64,000 bases of DNA from an uncultured Desulfobulbaceae bacterium (GTDB lineage: Bacteria; Desulfobacterota; Desulfobulbia; Desulfobulbales; CALZHT01). Below are positions 8,628 through 16,149 of this stretch, piece after piece. Positions within the stretch are counted from its first letter, which is position 1. Every line of letters begins with the position of its first letter. The DNA lies in NCBI GenBank assembly GCA_945787445.1, contig CALZHT010000008.1, positions 1 through 64,000 on the forward strand, in the 5' to 3' direction. Under the pieces are notes generated by a model, which saw nothing but the letters and a program-made list of their open reading frames with translations, made no database searches and was not told the DNA's origin. Both the position numbers and the translations under genes were made by a program.

Positions 8628-9089
8628 ATGGGATTTCAACAGCAATATTTTGATTTGGATCCGGATGGACCGCCGCCTTTATCGGTTATAACCAAGCGAA
8701 GGGTCCGTTTTGAAGAAATAGATATGCTCGGCATTGTCTGGCATGGCCGTTATGCGAGCTACATGGAAGATGGGCGAGTGGCCTTTGGTGATCGTTATGG
8801 CCTGAGTTACAAGAATTTTAAAGAGGCCGCCATTGCGGCGCCCATTGTGCAAATGCATATAGATTATCGCGCGCCGCTTTATTTTGATGATACTTTTCAG
8901 ATCAAAGTAAACCTCCACTGGTGTAGTTCCTTGCGGCTTAACTTTGAATACGTGATTACCAAAGAGGAGCAGTTAATAGCTAAAGGGTACACGGTTCAAC
9001 TTCTGACCGAAGTTTCAGGAGACGTGCTTCTTATGCCACCGGATATGGTGCGCGAATTCAGGACACGCTGGCAGGAAGGATCCATCTGA
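8628..9089 (+). CDS. Acyl thioesterase, 4-hydroxybenzoyl-CoA thioesterase (YbgC-like) family
   Basis: 153 residues with the 4HBT hallmark FEEIDMLGIVWHGRYASYMEDGR. The aspartate and the WHGRY segment correspond to the catalytic D-x-x-G-x-V-x-x-x-x-Y motif. The reaction expected is hydrolysis of an acyl-ACP or acyl-CoA, or acyl transfer. The last base of its stop codon is the first base of the next gene (TGATG), so it is translationally coupled to the ketosynthase. In this setting it may release or edit the chain. Confidence 0.85.
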   Translation: MGFQQQYFDLDPDGPPPLSVITKRRVRFEEIDMLGIVWHGRYASYMEDGRVAFGDRYGLSYKNFKEAAIAAPIVQMHIDYRAPLYFDDTFQIKVNLHWCSSLRLNFEYVITKEEQLIAKGYTVQLLTEVSGDVLLMPPDMVREFRTRWQEGSI

Positions 9090-10195
9090 TGGAACGGATT
9101 GTTATCGTGGCGGCAAGGGCGAATACTGCTCTGGGCAATTTGGATGCTACCTGGGATGGTATTTTCGCCGGCCGATCAGCGCTTGCCCCATCCAATCTGA
9201 GCGGTCCACCCGGAGAATATCCCGTTGGGATGATCACAGGTCTTGCTGACGACTGGGGAAGCAAGGACCGGATTGAATCTCTGCTTTGCATGCTTTTAGA
9301 TGATATTCCTCCAATACCTCAGAAAACAGCCCTTGTGGTGGCGACGACCAAGGGCGCGGTCGATGAATTATTGAGTAAACCGGCAGGACCGTGGCCCATG
9401 CAACCATGGGACCTCGGCAACAGTATCGCTGAAAAAACCGGGCTGCGCGGCCCGGTCAGCACTGTGAGCGGTGCCTGCGCTTCAGGCACCTTGGCCCTGA
9501 TTACCGCAGCGCAGCGTCTGGTGTCCGGCGAAGTTCATACAGCCCTTGTCCTGGGCGTAGATGTCTTGAGCAGATTTGTGTTGTCAGGATTTTCAAAACT
9601 GCAGGCTGTCTCACCATCACCCTGCCGTCCATTTGACAAAGACAGGAAAGGTCTTTCCCTTGGTGAAGGTGCAGGCTTACTGCTGCTGAGCACAGAGCAG
9701 GAGGCCAGGAAACAGGGATGGCCACTGCTCGCTGAGGTGAGTGGCTGGGGAGCTGCCTGCGATGCAAGTCATATCACAGCCCCCAGCAGAGAGGCATCGG
9801 GCTTGCGGGCCGCTATTATGGCGGCAACTTCCAATGGCAAAATCAAGGTAGGCGGTATCAACGCACATGGAACCGGCACCCGTTTCAATGATGCCATGGA
9901 ACTGTTTGCCTTTAGAACCCTCTGGCAGAATCAACCGGTGTTTCATTCCGTAAAAGGAGCAATTGGCCATTGTTTGGGGGCAGCGGGAGTCATAGAGGCT
10001 GCTCTTGCCATAAAGAGCCTGGCGACGGGTACAATTCCTCCAACTGTTGGCCTGGAAAACCCTGATCCAGAGGCTTTCAACATTTCAGGTAATGAAATCC
10101 TTCCTTTGTCAGATCCAACAGTCTTGAGCTGTAATTCCGGTTTCGGTGGTATTAATGCTGCCGTTGTTCTCAGCAGGTCGGAAGCTTCTGGTTAA
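9089..10195 (+). CDS. Beta-ketoacyl-ACP synthase (FabF-like), short form
   Basis: 368 residues, shorter than the usual 410. The thiolase-fold active site is complete: nucleophile Cys130 in SGACASG, first His in NAHGTGT and second His in GHCLGAAG. It should therefore condense malonyl-ACP with an acyl primer. The N-terminus lacks part of the usual first strand and loop region, which accounts for the shortness. It is one of three FabF-type enzymes and one KASIII-like enzyme in the cluster. It ends the tight operon that begins at lolA-like; a 303-bp gap follows. Confidence 0.85.
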   Translation: MERIVIVAARANTALGNLDATWDGIFAGRSALAPSNLSGPPGEYPVGMITGLADDWGSKDRIESLLCMLLDDIPPIPQKTALVVATTKGAVDELLSKPAGPWPMQPWDLGNSIAEKTGLRGPVSTVSGACASGTLALITAAQRLVSGEVHTALVLGVDVLSRFVLSGFSKLQAVSPSPCRPFDKDRKGLSLGEGAGLLLLSTEQEARKQGWPLLAEVSGWGAACDASHITAPSREASGLRAAIMAATSNGKIKVGGINAHGTGTRFNDAMELFAFRTLWQNQPVFHSVKGAIGHCLGAAGVIEAALAIKSLATGTIPPTVGLENPDPEAFNISGNEILPLSDPTVLSCNSGFGGINAAVVLSRSEASG

Positions 10196-10215
10196 AGGCG
10201 AGGCAGAAATACCAG

Positions 10216-10244
10216 TTGACTCTTATGGAATCCGCAAGTATTCT
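10216..10244 (+). promoter_or_regulatory. Candidate promoter ahead of the radical SAM gene
   Basis: TTGACT (10216-10221), a 17-bp spacer and TATTCT (10239-10244). The spacing is ideal and the gap of 303 bp between genes (10196-10498) needs a promoter or leader. A small ORF with a strong ribosome-binding site follows at 10322. Confidence 0.5.
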
Positions 10245-10321
10245 TTAACACACTAATGCATCCTGGCGTTTCTGCTGTCCTGGCAGAAGATAATAAATTT
10301 GATAGATACAGGGAGGGAAGA

Positions 10322-10366
10322 ATGAAAAGGGAGGTATTGCTTATTGCCGCAGGTGTAATATTCTGA
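10322..10366 (+). CDS. Possible 14-residue leader peptide
   Basis: ATG at 10322 follows GGGAGGGAAGA, a strong ribosome-binding site at good spacing, and encodes a 14-residue peptide (MKREVLLIAAGVIF) before TGA. It lies about 80 bp after the candidate promoter and 130 bp before the radical SAM gene. It could be a leader peptide or the start of a decayed gene. No clear terminator/antiterminator pair is visible, so regulation by attenuation is not shown. The rest of the 10196-10498 gap holds a direct repeat AAATTCCCAA (near 10432 and 10486) and nothing else I can name. Confidence 0.25.
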   Translation: MKREVLLIAAGVIF

Positions 10367-10498
10367 GAATTTTTTTAGGAAACACCACGTCAAGGCAGTA
10401 ACATTTTTTTTGATTTTGCGGTATATTGTCAAATTCCCAAGTTTTTTAAGCCTTTCTTTTTTAGCGAAGAGTCGATTTACTGGTAAATTCCCAAAGAC

Positions 10499-11950
10499 AT
10501 GAGTTCCCTGAACCATAAGAACATACTGCTGGTCCATCCCCTTGGTTATTGGGAAGGTGCGGCAGATAAGGACATTTCCCGTATGGCCAACATCATGCCG
10601 CCCCTGGGTATGGCAAGCATTTCTGCTTATCTGGACCGGCAAGGGATGCACTCGACGATTATTGACTGTTATGCCCGGCCTGATTCCGATCGTGTTATCC
10701 GTGAATATTTGCAGGAGAGAAAGCCGGGCTATATAGGCTTCAGCTGCACCACCTCGAGTTTTCTTGATGGAATTCGCATTACTGCATTGGCAAAGAGCGT
10801 CCTGCCCGGCATAAAGGCGGTTTTTGGCGGGGTGCATGTTTCCGCCTTAAAAAACAAGGTGCTTGAAGACTATCCGGTTGTCGACTATGTCGTAGTGGGA
10901 GAAGGTGAGCAAACCTTGACAGAGCTTATGCAAGCAGAAGATGAATCACCTGATGCGGTTGCGGGTTTAATTTATCAAGACACCCAAGGTGAGGTTCGCT
11001 TTACCGGTTACCGGAAAAAATCCATAGAGCTTGATATCCTGCCGTTTCCTGCCTATGAAAAGTTGACAGGGTATCCCGACACCTATAAGCTGCCGATTTT
11101 TAATTATCCACGGACACCAAATTCCAGTTGTATTTCCAGCCGTGGCTGCCCATATGCCTGCAGCTATTGTGACCGGTCCGTATTTCGCCGCAGCTTTCGC
11201 TATAACTCTGCGGAGTATCTCTATGAGCATCTCAGCTACCTTAAGGATCGTTTCGGTATTCGCCATATCAATTTTTATGATGACCAGTTTACCTTTAATC
11301 GCAAAAGGGTTGAGAAATTCACCGACATGATGATTGACCGCCCCTTGGGCATGACCTTCAATTGCGCAGTAAGGGCCGAGCATATTGATTTTGATTTGTT
11401 GAGGAGGATGAAGGACGCCGGTTGCTGGATGATCAGCCTGGGAATTGAAAGCGGCGATGAGAATCTCCTGGCCCAGCATCGTCAGAATGCGAACCTGACC
11501 ATGTTGGCTGAAAAAATCCGTTTGATCAAAAAGGCGTCAATCCGCACCAAAGGACTCTTAATGATGGGGTTACCGGGTGAATCAGAGAACAGTGTCAGAA
11601 AGAGTATGGATTATGTTTTTTCCCTGCCCATTGATGATTTTAATCTGGCCAAGTTTACTCCTTTTCCCGGATCGCCGATTTATGAAAATATCAATACGCT
11701 TGGGACATTTGAAGAGGACTGGGAGAAAATGGATTGTATGCAGTTTCTCTTTGTTCCCCACGGTATGACAAAAGAACGGTTGGAAGAGCTGTTCATTGCG
11801 TTCTATAAGACCCATTATATGAGGCCGAGGGTTATGTTGGGTTATGTTGCCATGCTCTGGCGATCACCGGACAGCTGGAAACGTTTTGTAACCGACCTCG
11901 GTTCCTTTCTTAAGTTTGCCAGGAGCAACAAGCGGCTTGGAGAAAATTAA
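10499..11950 (+). CDS. B12-binding-domain radical SAM enzyme
   Basis: 483 residues. The N-terminal part (about 1-150) has the cobalamin-binding Rossmann-like layout (ILLVHPLGYW..., PPLGMASISAYL, VKAVFGGVHVS). The radical SAM core starts with SSRGCPYACSYCDRS, a CX3CX2C cluster motif (about residues 215-222). A methylthioadenosine-type core follows (NFYDDQFTFNRKRVEKF, LGIESGDE, GLLMMGLPGES). Enzymes of this class methylate or rearrange unactivated carbons, often in lipid or natural-product pathways. With a second such enzyme at 19725 and a SPASM enzyme at 21233, the cluster has three radical SAM genes. The substrate is probably ACP- or lipid-bound; not shown by sequence. Confidence 0.9.
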   Translation: MSSLNHKNILLVHPLGYWEGAADKDISRMANIMPPLGMASISAYLDRQGMHSTIIDCYARPDSDRVIREYLQERKPGYIGFSCTTSSFLDGIRITALAKSVLPGIKAVFGGVHVSALKNKVLEDYPVVDYVVVGEGEQTLTELMQAEDESPDAVAGLIYQDTQGEVRFTGYRKKSIELDILPFPAYEKLTGYPDTYKLPIFNYPRTPNSSCISSRGCPYACSYCDRSVFRRSFRYNSAEYLYEHLSYLKDRFGIRHINFYDDQFTFNRKRVEKFTDMMIDRPLGMTFNCAVRAEHIDFDLLRRMKDAGCWMISLGIESGDENLLAQHRQNANLTMLAEKIRLIKKASIRTKGLLMMGLPGESENSVRKSMDYVFSLPIDDFNLAKFTPFPGSPIYENINTLGTFEEDWEKMDCMQFLFVPHGMTKERLEELFIAFYKTHYMRPRVMLGYVAMLWRSPDSWKRFVTDLGSFLKFARSNKRLGEN

Positions 11951-11995
11951 GCCGTCACCATAGAAAGGATAAGGATTTTTTTAAGAGAGGCTTCT

Positions 11996-12409
11996 ATGCG
12001 GAAACAGGATGTGCCACAGGATATCGGAATTGCGGAGGGATTGAAGGAGGTCTGTTATGCAGTGGATGATACCGGGCGCTATGTTCTGGTGCCGAGTGCC
12101 GGTTGGGAGCCCAAGAATGTCACCAATCATCAGGCCTGGCAGCTTATCGAGGAGCAGCAGCGGGATGTCGCCACCCAGGTTTTAGAGGGACGCCAGAGCC
12201 CCATAGCATATTATATGACTAAGAATTTGATGGATGTCGGCCTGCTCGCTCAGTATGTGGGATTCTTCCGTTGGCGTGTTCGGCGGCACCTTAAGCCTAG
12301 AGTGTTCAGAAAACTAGCACCTGCGGTGCTTGAAAAGTATGCAAAGGTGTTCGGCATAACCGTTGAGCAGCTTACCGATCAACGTCAAATAGGCAACAAC
12401 GTTCCATAG
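11996..12409 (+). CDS. Uncharacterised protein next to the BtrH-like gene
   Basis: 137 residues, no signal peptide, no membrane helix. The C-terminal half (YVGFFRWRVRRHLKPRVF, then LEKYAKVFGITVEQL) looks like a helix-turn-helix-like, basic helical domain of the Cro/CI type, with a KVFGITVEQL ending often seen in such folds. The N-terminal half has no recognisable motif (YAVDDTGRYVLVPSAGW). It lies 45 bp after the radical SAM gene and 13 bp before the BtrH-like gene, so it is in the same operon. It could be a small binding partner of the BtrH-like enzyme or a regulator; I cannot decide. Confidence 0.6.
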   Translation: MRKQDVPQDIGIAEGLKEVCYAVDDTGRYVLVPSAGWEPKNVTNHQAWQLIEEQQRDVATQVLEGRQSPIAYYMTKNLMDVGLLAQYVGFFRWRVRRHLKPRVFRKLAPAVLEKYAKVFGITVEQLTDQRQIGNNVP

Positions 12410-12422
12410 AGTGACAATATAG

Positions 12423-13421
12423 ATGGAGATACCCTTTACGCACCGGCAGTCCGCTCATTGCGAAACCGGCACCACATCAAATCTGTTGAACCATTATGGT
12501 GTTCCTGTATCCGAAGCCATGGTGTTCGGTATCGGGGCGGGATTGTTTTTTGGGTATCTGCCCTTCATAAAGTTGAACAATCTGCCTCTCACTACTTTTC
12601 GGAGCGCTACAGGGGCCATATTCAAACGCACCACCAGAGAGCTGGCTATTAAAGTTGAAACACAGAGATTCCGTGATCCGGAAAAAGCCATGGTCGCGCT
12701 GGACAGTAAACTTGATCAGGGTATCCCGGTCGGAATTCAGACCGGGGCCTACTGGCTTCCTTACTTTCCTCCTGCCTTCAGGTTTCATTTCAATATGCAC
12801 AATTCCATCGTCATAGCGAAGAGAGATGACGAGTATCTGATAAGTGACCCTGTTTTCCCTGAACCGGTGCTCTGCTCCGCTCATCACCTGAAACTTGCCC
12901 GTTTTGCAAAAGGAACCCTGGCCCCCAAAGGGAAAATGTATGTTTTTCGAGAAGTCCCCCAGCATGTTGATCTTATGCAGCCTATCAAAAAAGGGATAAA
13001 GGTTCTTACCAACGCCATGTTGAAAAATCCTGTTCCTCTCCTTGGCGTGAGAGGTATCCGGTATCTGGCAGGACAGCTTGAGAAGTGGCCGAGGAAGTTC
13101 GGAAAAGACCAGGCCCTGTTGTATCTCGGTCAGGTGGTCAGAATGCAGGAGGAAATCGGCACAGGCGGTGCTGGCTTCCGTTTCATTTTTGCCGCCTTTC
13201 TCCAGGAAGCGGCATCAACCTTGGAGGATAATCGTTTCCAGGCCTACTCGGAAAGAATGACGCAGATCGGCGACCACTGGCGAGAGTTTGCAGTTGTAGC
13301 GGCACGAAATTGCAAGGGAAGGGCAGGTGAGAATGATTCATATGCTGTCATGGCCCGGATTTTAATTGAATGCGCGGACCAGGAAGAACTGTTGTATCAG
13401 GATTTGGCCAATTCAATCTGA
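12423..13421 (+). CDS. BtrH-like N-terminal domain protein, probable peptidase/acyltransferase fold
   Basis: 332 residues. The N-terminal region HRQSAHCETGTTSNLLNHYG resembles the BtrH_N family. In butirosin synthesis BtrH transfers a gamma-glutamyl amino acyl group from an ACP to an amine; related proteins have a papain-like fold with a Cys nucleophile. Here the Cys in HCETGT is a candidate nucleophile. A central HFNMHNSIVIAKRDDEYLISDPVF holds the His and Asp expected of such a triad. The C-terminal 150 residues are helical, of the DUF4872 type. In this cluster it may move an acyl chain from ACP to an amine or lipid acceptor, which is inference from family and context. Confidence 0.7.
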   Translation: MEIPFTHRQSAHCETGTTSNLLNHYGVPVSEAMVFGIGAGLFFGYLPFIKLNNLPLTTFRSATGAIFKRTTRELAIKVETQRFRDPEKAMVALDSKLDQGIPVGIQTGAYWLPYFPPAFRFHFNMHNSIVIAKRDDEYLISDPVFPEPVLCSAHHLKLARFAKGTLAPKGKMYVFREVPQHVDLMQPIKKGIKVLTNAMLKNPVPLLGVRGIRYLAGQLEKWPRKFGKDQALLYLGQVVRMQEEIGTGGAGFRFIFAAFLQEAASTLEDNRFQAYSERMTQIGDHWREFAVVAARNCKGRAGENDSYAVMARILIECADQEELLYQDLANSI

Positions 13422-13458
13422 CTTGTTTTTTATTGGTTTCAGGGTATAACAATACACC

Positions 13459-14241
13459 ATGCCCCTTAGTGTTGATAATGAATGCTCAGATGCCGAAGCC
13501 CCCATCCTGGCCGCGCACCAGTTGGTGAAAGTATATACAGGTGCTGACCGGCCTGCGGTTGACGGTCTTGATATCACAATCCGGCCCGGCGAGATTTTCG
13601 GTCTGCTCGGGCCTAACGGCGCCGGAAAAACCACGACCATATCCATAATGAGCACGTTGCTGTTACCCACATCCGGCAGTGTGTCAATCTGCAATACAGA
13701 TGGAATTAAACACCCCAAGAAGGTGAGGCGGATGATCAGCCTCGTGCCCCAGGACATTGCCCTTTATCCGGAAATGACGGCCCGGGAGAATCTGCGGTAT
13801 TTCGGGCGCCTGTTTGGCTTGCAAGGTAAGAAGCTTGCAGAGAGAATCGAGAATTGCCTCGAACAAGTGGGACTTGAGAATAAGGGGGATAAACGGGTAT
13901 TTTCCTGCTCCGGCGGCATGAAGCGCAGGATAAATCTTGCGGTGGGCATCCTCAACAAACCGATAATTCTTTTTTTAGATGAACCAACGGTGGGTATTGA
14001 CGCCCAATCCAGGAACATGATTTTGGAGAAACTTCTTCTCCTGAAAGATACCGGCACAACAATAGTTTACACTACGCATTATATGGAGGAGGCGGAAAAG
14101 CTCTGCACCAGGATTATTATCTTGGATGACGGGAAAAACATTGCCGAGGGCAGACCCCGAGAGCTTGTCGAGGATGCACCAGGATGCAACAATCTGCAGG
14201 ACTTTTTCTTCTCTCTTACCGGCAGGGATCTCAGGGATTAG
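13459..14241 (+). CDS. ABC transporter ATP-binding protein (ABC-2/drug or lipid export type)
   Basis: 260 residues with Walker A GPNGAGKTTT (about 54-63), Q-loop LVPQDIAL, signature SCSGGMKRRI (a variant of LSGGQ) and Walker B LFLDEPTVGID followed by the H-loop TTHYMEE. It belongs to the CcmA/DrrA-like class that pairs with ABC-2 permeases. The permease gene follows after a 194-bp gap that holds a long palindromic repeat. Together they should form a half-size exporter at the inner membrane. A lipid or polyketide is a likely substrate from context. Confidence 0.9.
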   Translation: MPLSVDNECSDAEAPILAAHQLVKVYTGADRPAVDGLDITIRPGEIFGLLGPNGAGKTTTISIMSTLLLPTSGSVSICNTDGIKHPKKVRRMISLVPQDIALYPEMTARENLRYFGRLFGLQGKKLAERIENCLEQVGLENKGDKRVFSCSGGMKRRINLAVGILNKPIILFLDEPTVGIDAQSRNMILEKLLLLKDTGTTIVYTTHYMEEAEKLCTRIIILDDGKNIAEGRPRELVEDAPGCNNLQDFFFSLTGRDLRD

Positions 14242-14316
14242 ATACTGAATCCCTGTGTTTGGCACTCAACATGCACGGGATATAATACATTCTCGGATTT
14301 TGTAATGATATTCATA

Positions 14317-14425
14317 AAGTGCCTAAAGTTCGAAGTGCCTAAAGTGCCTAAAGTTATGGTACTTTTCTGGTTAGATAAATCCTTTAACTTTAGGCACTTC
14401 GAACTTTAGCTCACTTTAGGCACTT
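14317..14425 (+). repeat. Palindromic repeat, family R2, copy 1
   Basis: A long imperfect palindrome built from AAGTGCCTAAAGTT and its complement AACTTTAGGCACTT; the left arm carries extra AAGTGCCTAAAG units. It sits between the two ABC exporter genes without breaking the operon. Related copies are at 18284-18382 and 31004-31062. A transcript could fold into a strong hairpin without a T-tract, so it may act as an mRNA stabiliser or partial attenuator. Confidence 0.85.
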
Positions 14426-14435
14426 TCTCTTCCCT

Positions 14436-15773
14436 ATGTCAAGATTGCGCGCAACAATTATCAAGGAAATTACCCTTCTCTGGCGGGACCGGGCCGGTAT
14501 GGTGATCCTTTTTGTCATGCCCGCAGTCCTGGTCCTTGTTATTACCCTTGTACAGGAAAACGTTTTAAAGGTGATGGGGGAGGCAAACACCCGGGTGTTA
14601 TTCGTGGATATGGATGGAAGCCGTTTGGGGAAGGCCATTGCCGAGCAGCTCCAGGAATTGGGAACAGTAGAGTTGGTCAGAGAGGTCAACGGCAACAAAA
14701 TTAATCAGCCAGCAGCCTTTGAATTAATCAGACAGGGTAATTTCCGCTTCGGGATAGTAATTCCCAAAGGCATAGGCGACGCCCTTAAAAAAAGAGCAAA
14801 ACAGGTGGTGGCAAGATCACTTGATGACAAAGCCCCTTCAAGGGAGGACGACGCCAAACTCCCGGAAGTGATGGTATATTTTGATCCTGCTGTGCGCGGC
14901 GGTTTCAGATCGGCAGTGTTGAGCACCCTCAACAGGGTAATCTTACGTGTTGAGATTGATGAAAAAATGGCATTCTTCGCAGAGTTGCTTCCGGCGCACC
15001 TTGAAAAAAACATCGAGGAAAGTATGGGTTTTTCCTACCCGGGCGGAGTTGCCATGGATTTCCCGCCAATAAACATTGAGTGGAGCAAGCAACCCCTGCT
15101 CGGTGTCAAAGAGGAGTTTGCTTTCCGTAGTACGTATGCGAAAATTCCAACATCTGTACAACAAAATGTCCCGGCCTGGGCTTTGTTCGGCATGTTTTTC
15201 GTGGTAGTGCCGATGGCCGGCGCTCTGATCAGGGAAAGAGAGACCGGCACACTTGCCAGGTTGCTGACCATGCCGGTATCAGGTATGTGCCTGCTTTTCG
15301 GAAAAGTGGCGGCCTATGTAGGAGTATGCCTTGTCCAGTTCACCATAATAGTTTTAATCGGCAAATATCTGCTTCCTTTTCTGGGCACGCCTTCGTTGGA
15401 CATGGGATCAGATCCTGTTGCCATATCCGTCATCGTTCTTAGCTCCATACTGGCGGCTACAGGGTATGGCATCATGCTCGGCTCCATTTCCCGCACCTAT
15501 GAACAGGCGGCCATGTTCGGCGCCATTTCTGTGGTGATTGCTGCGGCTCTTGGTGGTATTATGGTGCCGGTTTACGCCATGCCACAGTTGATGCAGAAGA
15601 TCAGCATTGTATCACCGCTAGGCTGGGGCCTTGACGCCTTCCACGACGTCTTTGTCCGGGGTGGGACTGTATCGGATGTCCTGCCTGAATCCTCGGCGTT
15701 GCTTGTTTTCTTTGCAGCAACCATGCTCATTGCTTGGATTTACCTGTTCAGGAGGATTCGAACCGGGTCATAA
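14436..15773 (+). CDS. ABC-2 type exporter permease
   Basis: 445 residues. One N-terminal membrane helix (MVILFVMPAVLVLVITLV), a large periplasmic domain (about 45-250), then five or six helices in the C-terminal half (WALFGMFFVVVPMAGALIRERETGTL and following). The IRERETGTLARLL segment between helices is the coupling region typical of YhfA/YhhJ-like ABC-2 permeases. It partners the ATPase at 13459. The large extracytoplasmic domain is common in exporters of lipids and hydrophobic drugs. Confidence 0.85.
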   Translation: MSRLRATIIKEITLLWRDRAGMVILFVMPAVLVLVITLVQENVLKVMGEANTRVLFVDMDGSRLGKAIAEQLQELGTVELVREVNGNKINQPAAFELIRQGNFRFGIVIPKGIGDALKKRAKQVVARSLDDKAPSREDDAKLPEVMVYFDPAVRGGFRSAVLSTLNRVILRVEIDEKMAFFAELLPAHLEKNIEESMGFSYPGGVAMDFPPINIEWSKQPLLGVKEEFAFRSTYAKIPTSVQQNVPAWALFGMFFVVVPMAGALIRERETGTLARLLTMPVSGMCLLFGKVAAYVGVCLVQFTIIVLIGKYLLPFLGTPSLDMGSDPVAISVIVLSSILAATGYGIMLGSISRTYEQAAMFGAISVVIAAALGGIMVPVYAMPQLMQKISIVSPLGWGLDAFHDVFVRGGTVSDVLPESSALLVFFAATMLIAWIYLFRRIRTGS

Positions 15774-15819
15774 GGGCCTTTTTTAATCCTGTTCCACTAT
15801 CTTTTTTATGGAGTGCTTA

Positions 15820-16077
15820 ATGGATTCTTTAGAAAAAGAACTTCTCAATATGGTTATTGAGGTTTGTAAGATAACCGACCCGGTTCCCGCTGATTTTTCC
15901 CCGGATCAGACGTTGATCGGCCCGGAATCTCCCTTGGGCATTGATTCCCTTGATGCTGTCGAAATCGTTTTTACGGTCCAGAAGCGGTATGATGTCCGGA
16001 TCGATTCCGAAGAAACAAGCCGCCAGGTTCTGGCGTCGCTGAAAACCCTGGCGGATTTTGTCAGGAGCCATATGTAA
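15820..16077 (+). CDS. Acyl carrier protein 1
   Basis: 85 residues from ATG 15820; the track's start at 15808 overlaps the GGAG ribosome-binding site and is less likely. The helix-2 motif GIDSLDAVEI carries Ser43, the expected phosphopantetheine attachment site. Compared with FabD/FabF housekeeping ACPs, the loop before it (GPESPLGIDSL) resembles ACPs of aryl-polyene and similar clusters. It ends the plus arm. A second ACP is at 24439. Confidence 0.9.
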   Translation: MDSLEKELLNMVIEVCKITDPVPADFSPDQTLIGPESPLGIDSLDAVEIVFTVQKRYDVRIDSEETSRQVLASLKTLADFVRSHM

Positions 16078-16149
16078 ACCTTATAATTAGACCGATGCCA
16101 ATAAGTCCACATCCCCCCAAAGTAATCGGGCGAATCCGAACCGATGATG

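Noticed and set aside
10196-10498. Cobalamin riboswitch before the B12-type radical SAM gene
   Set aside because: The B12-box sequence and the expected stem arrangement are not seen.
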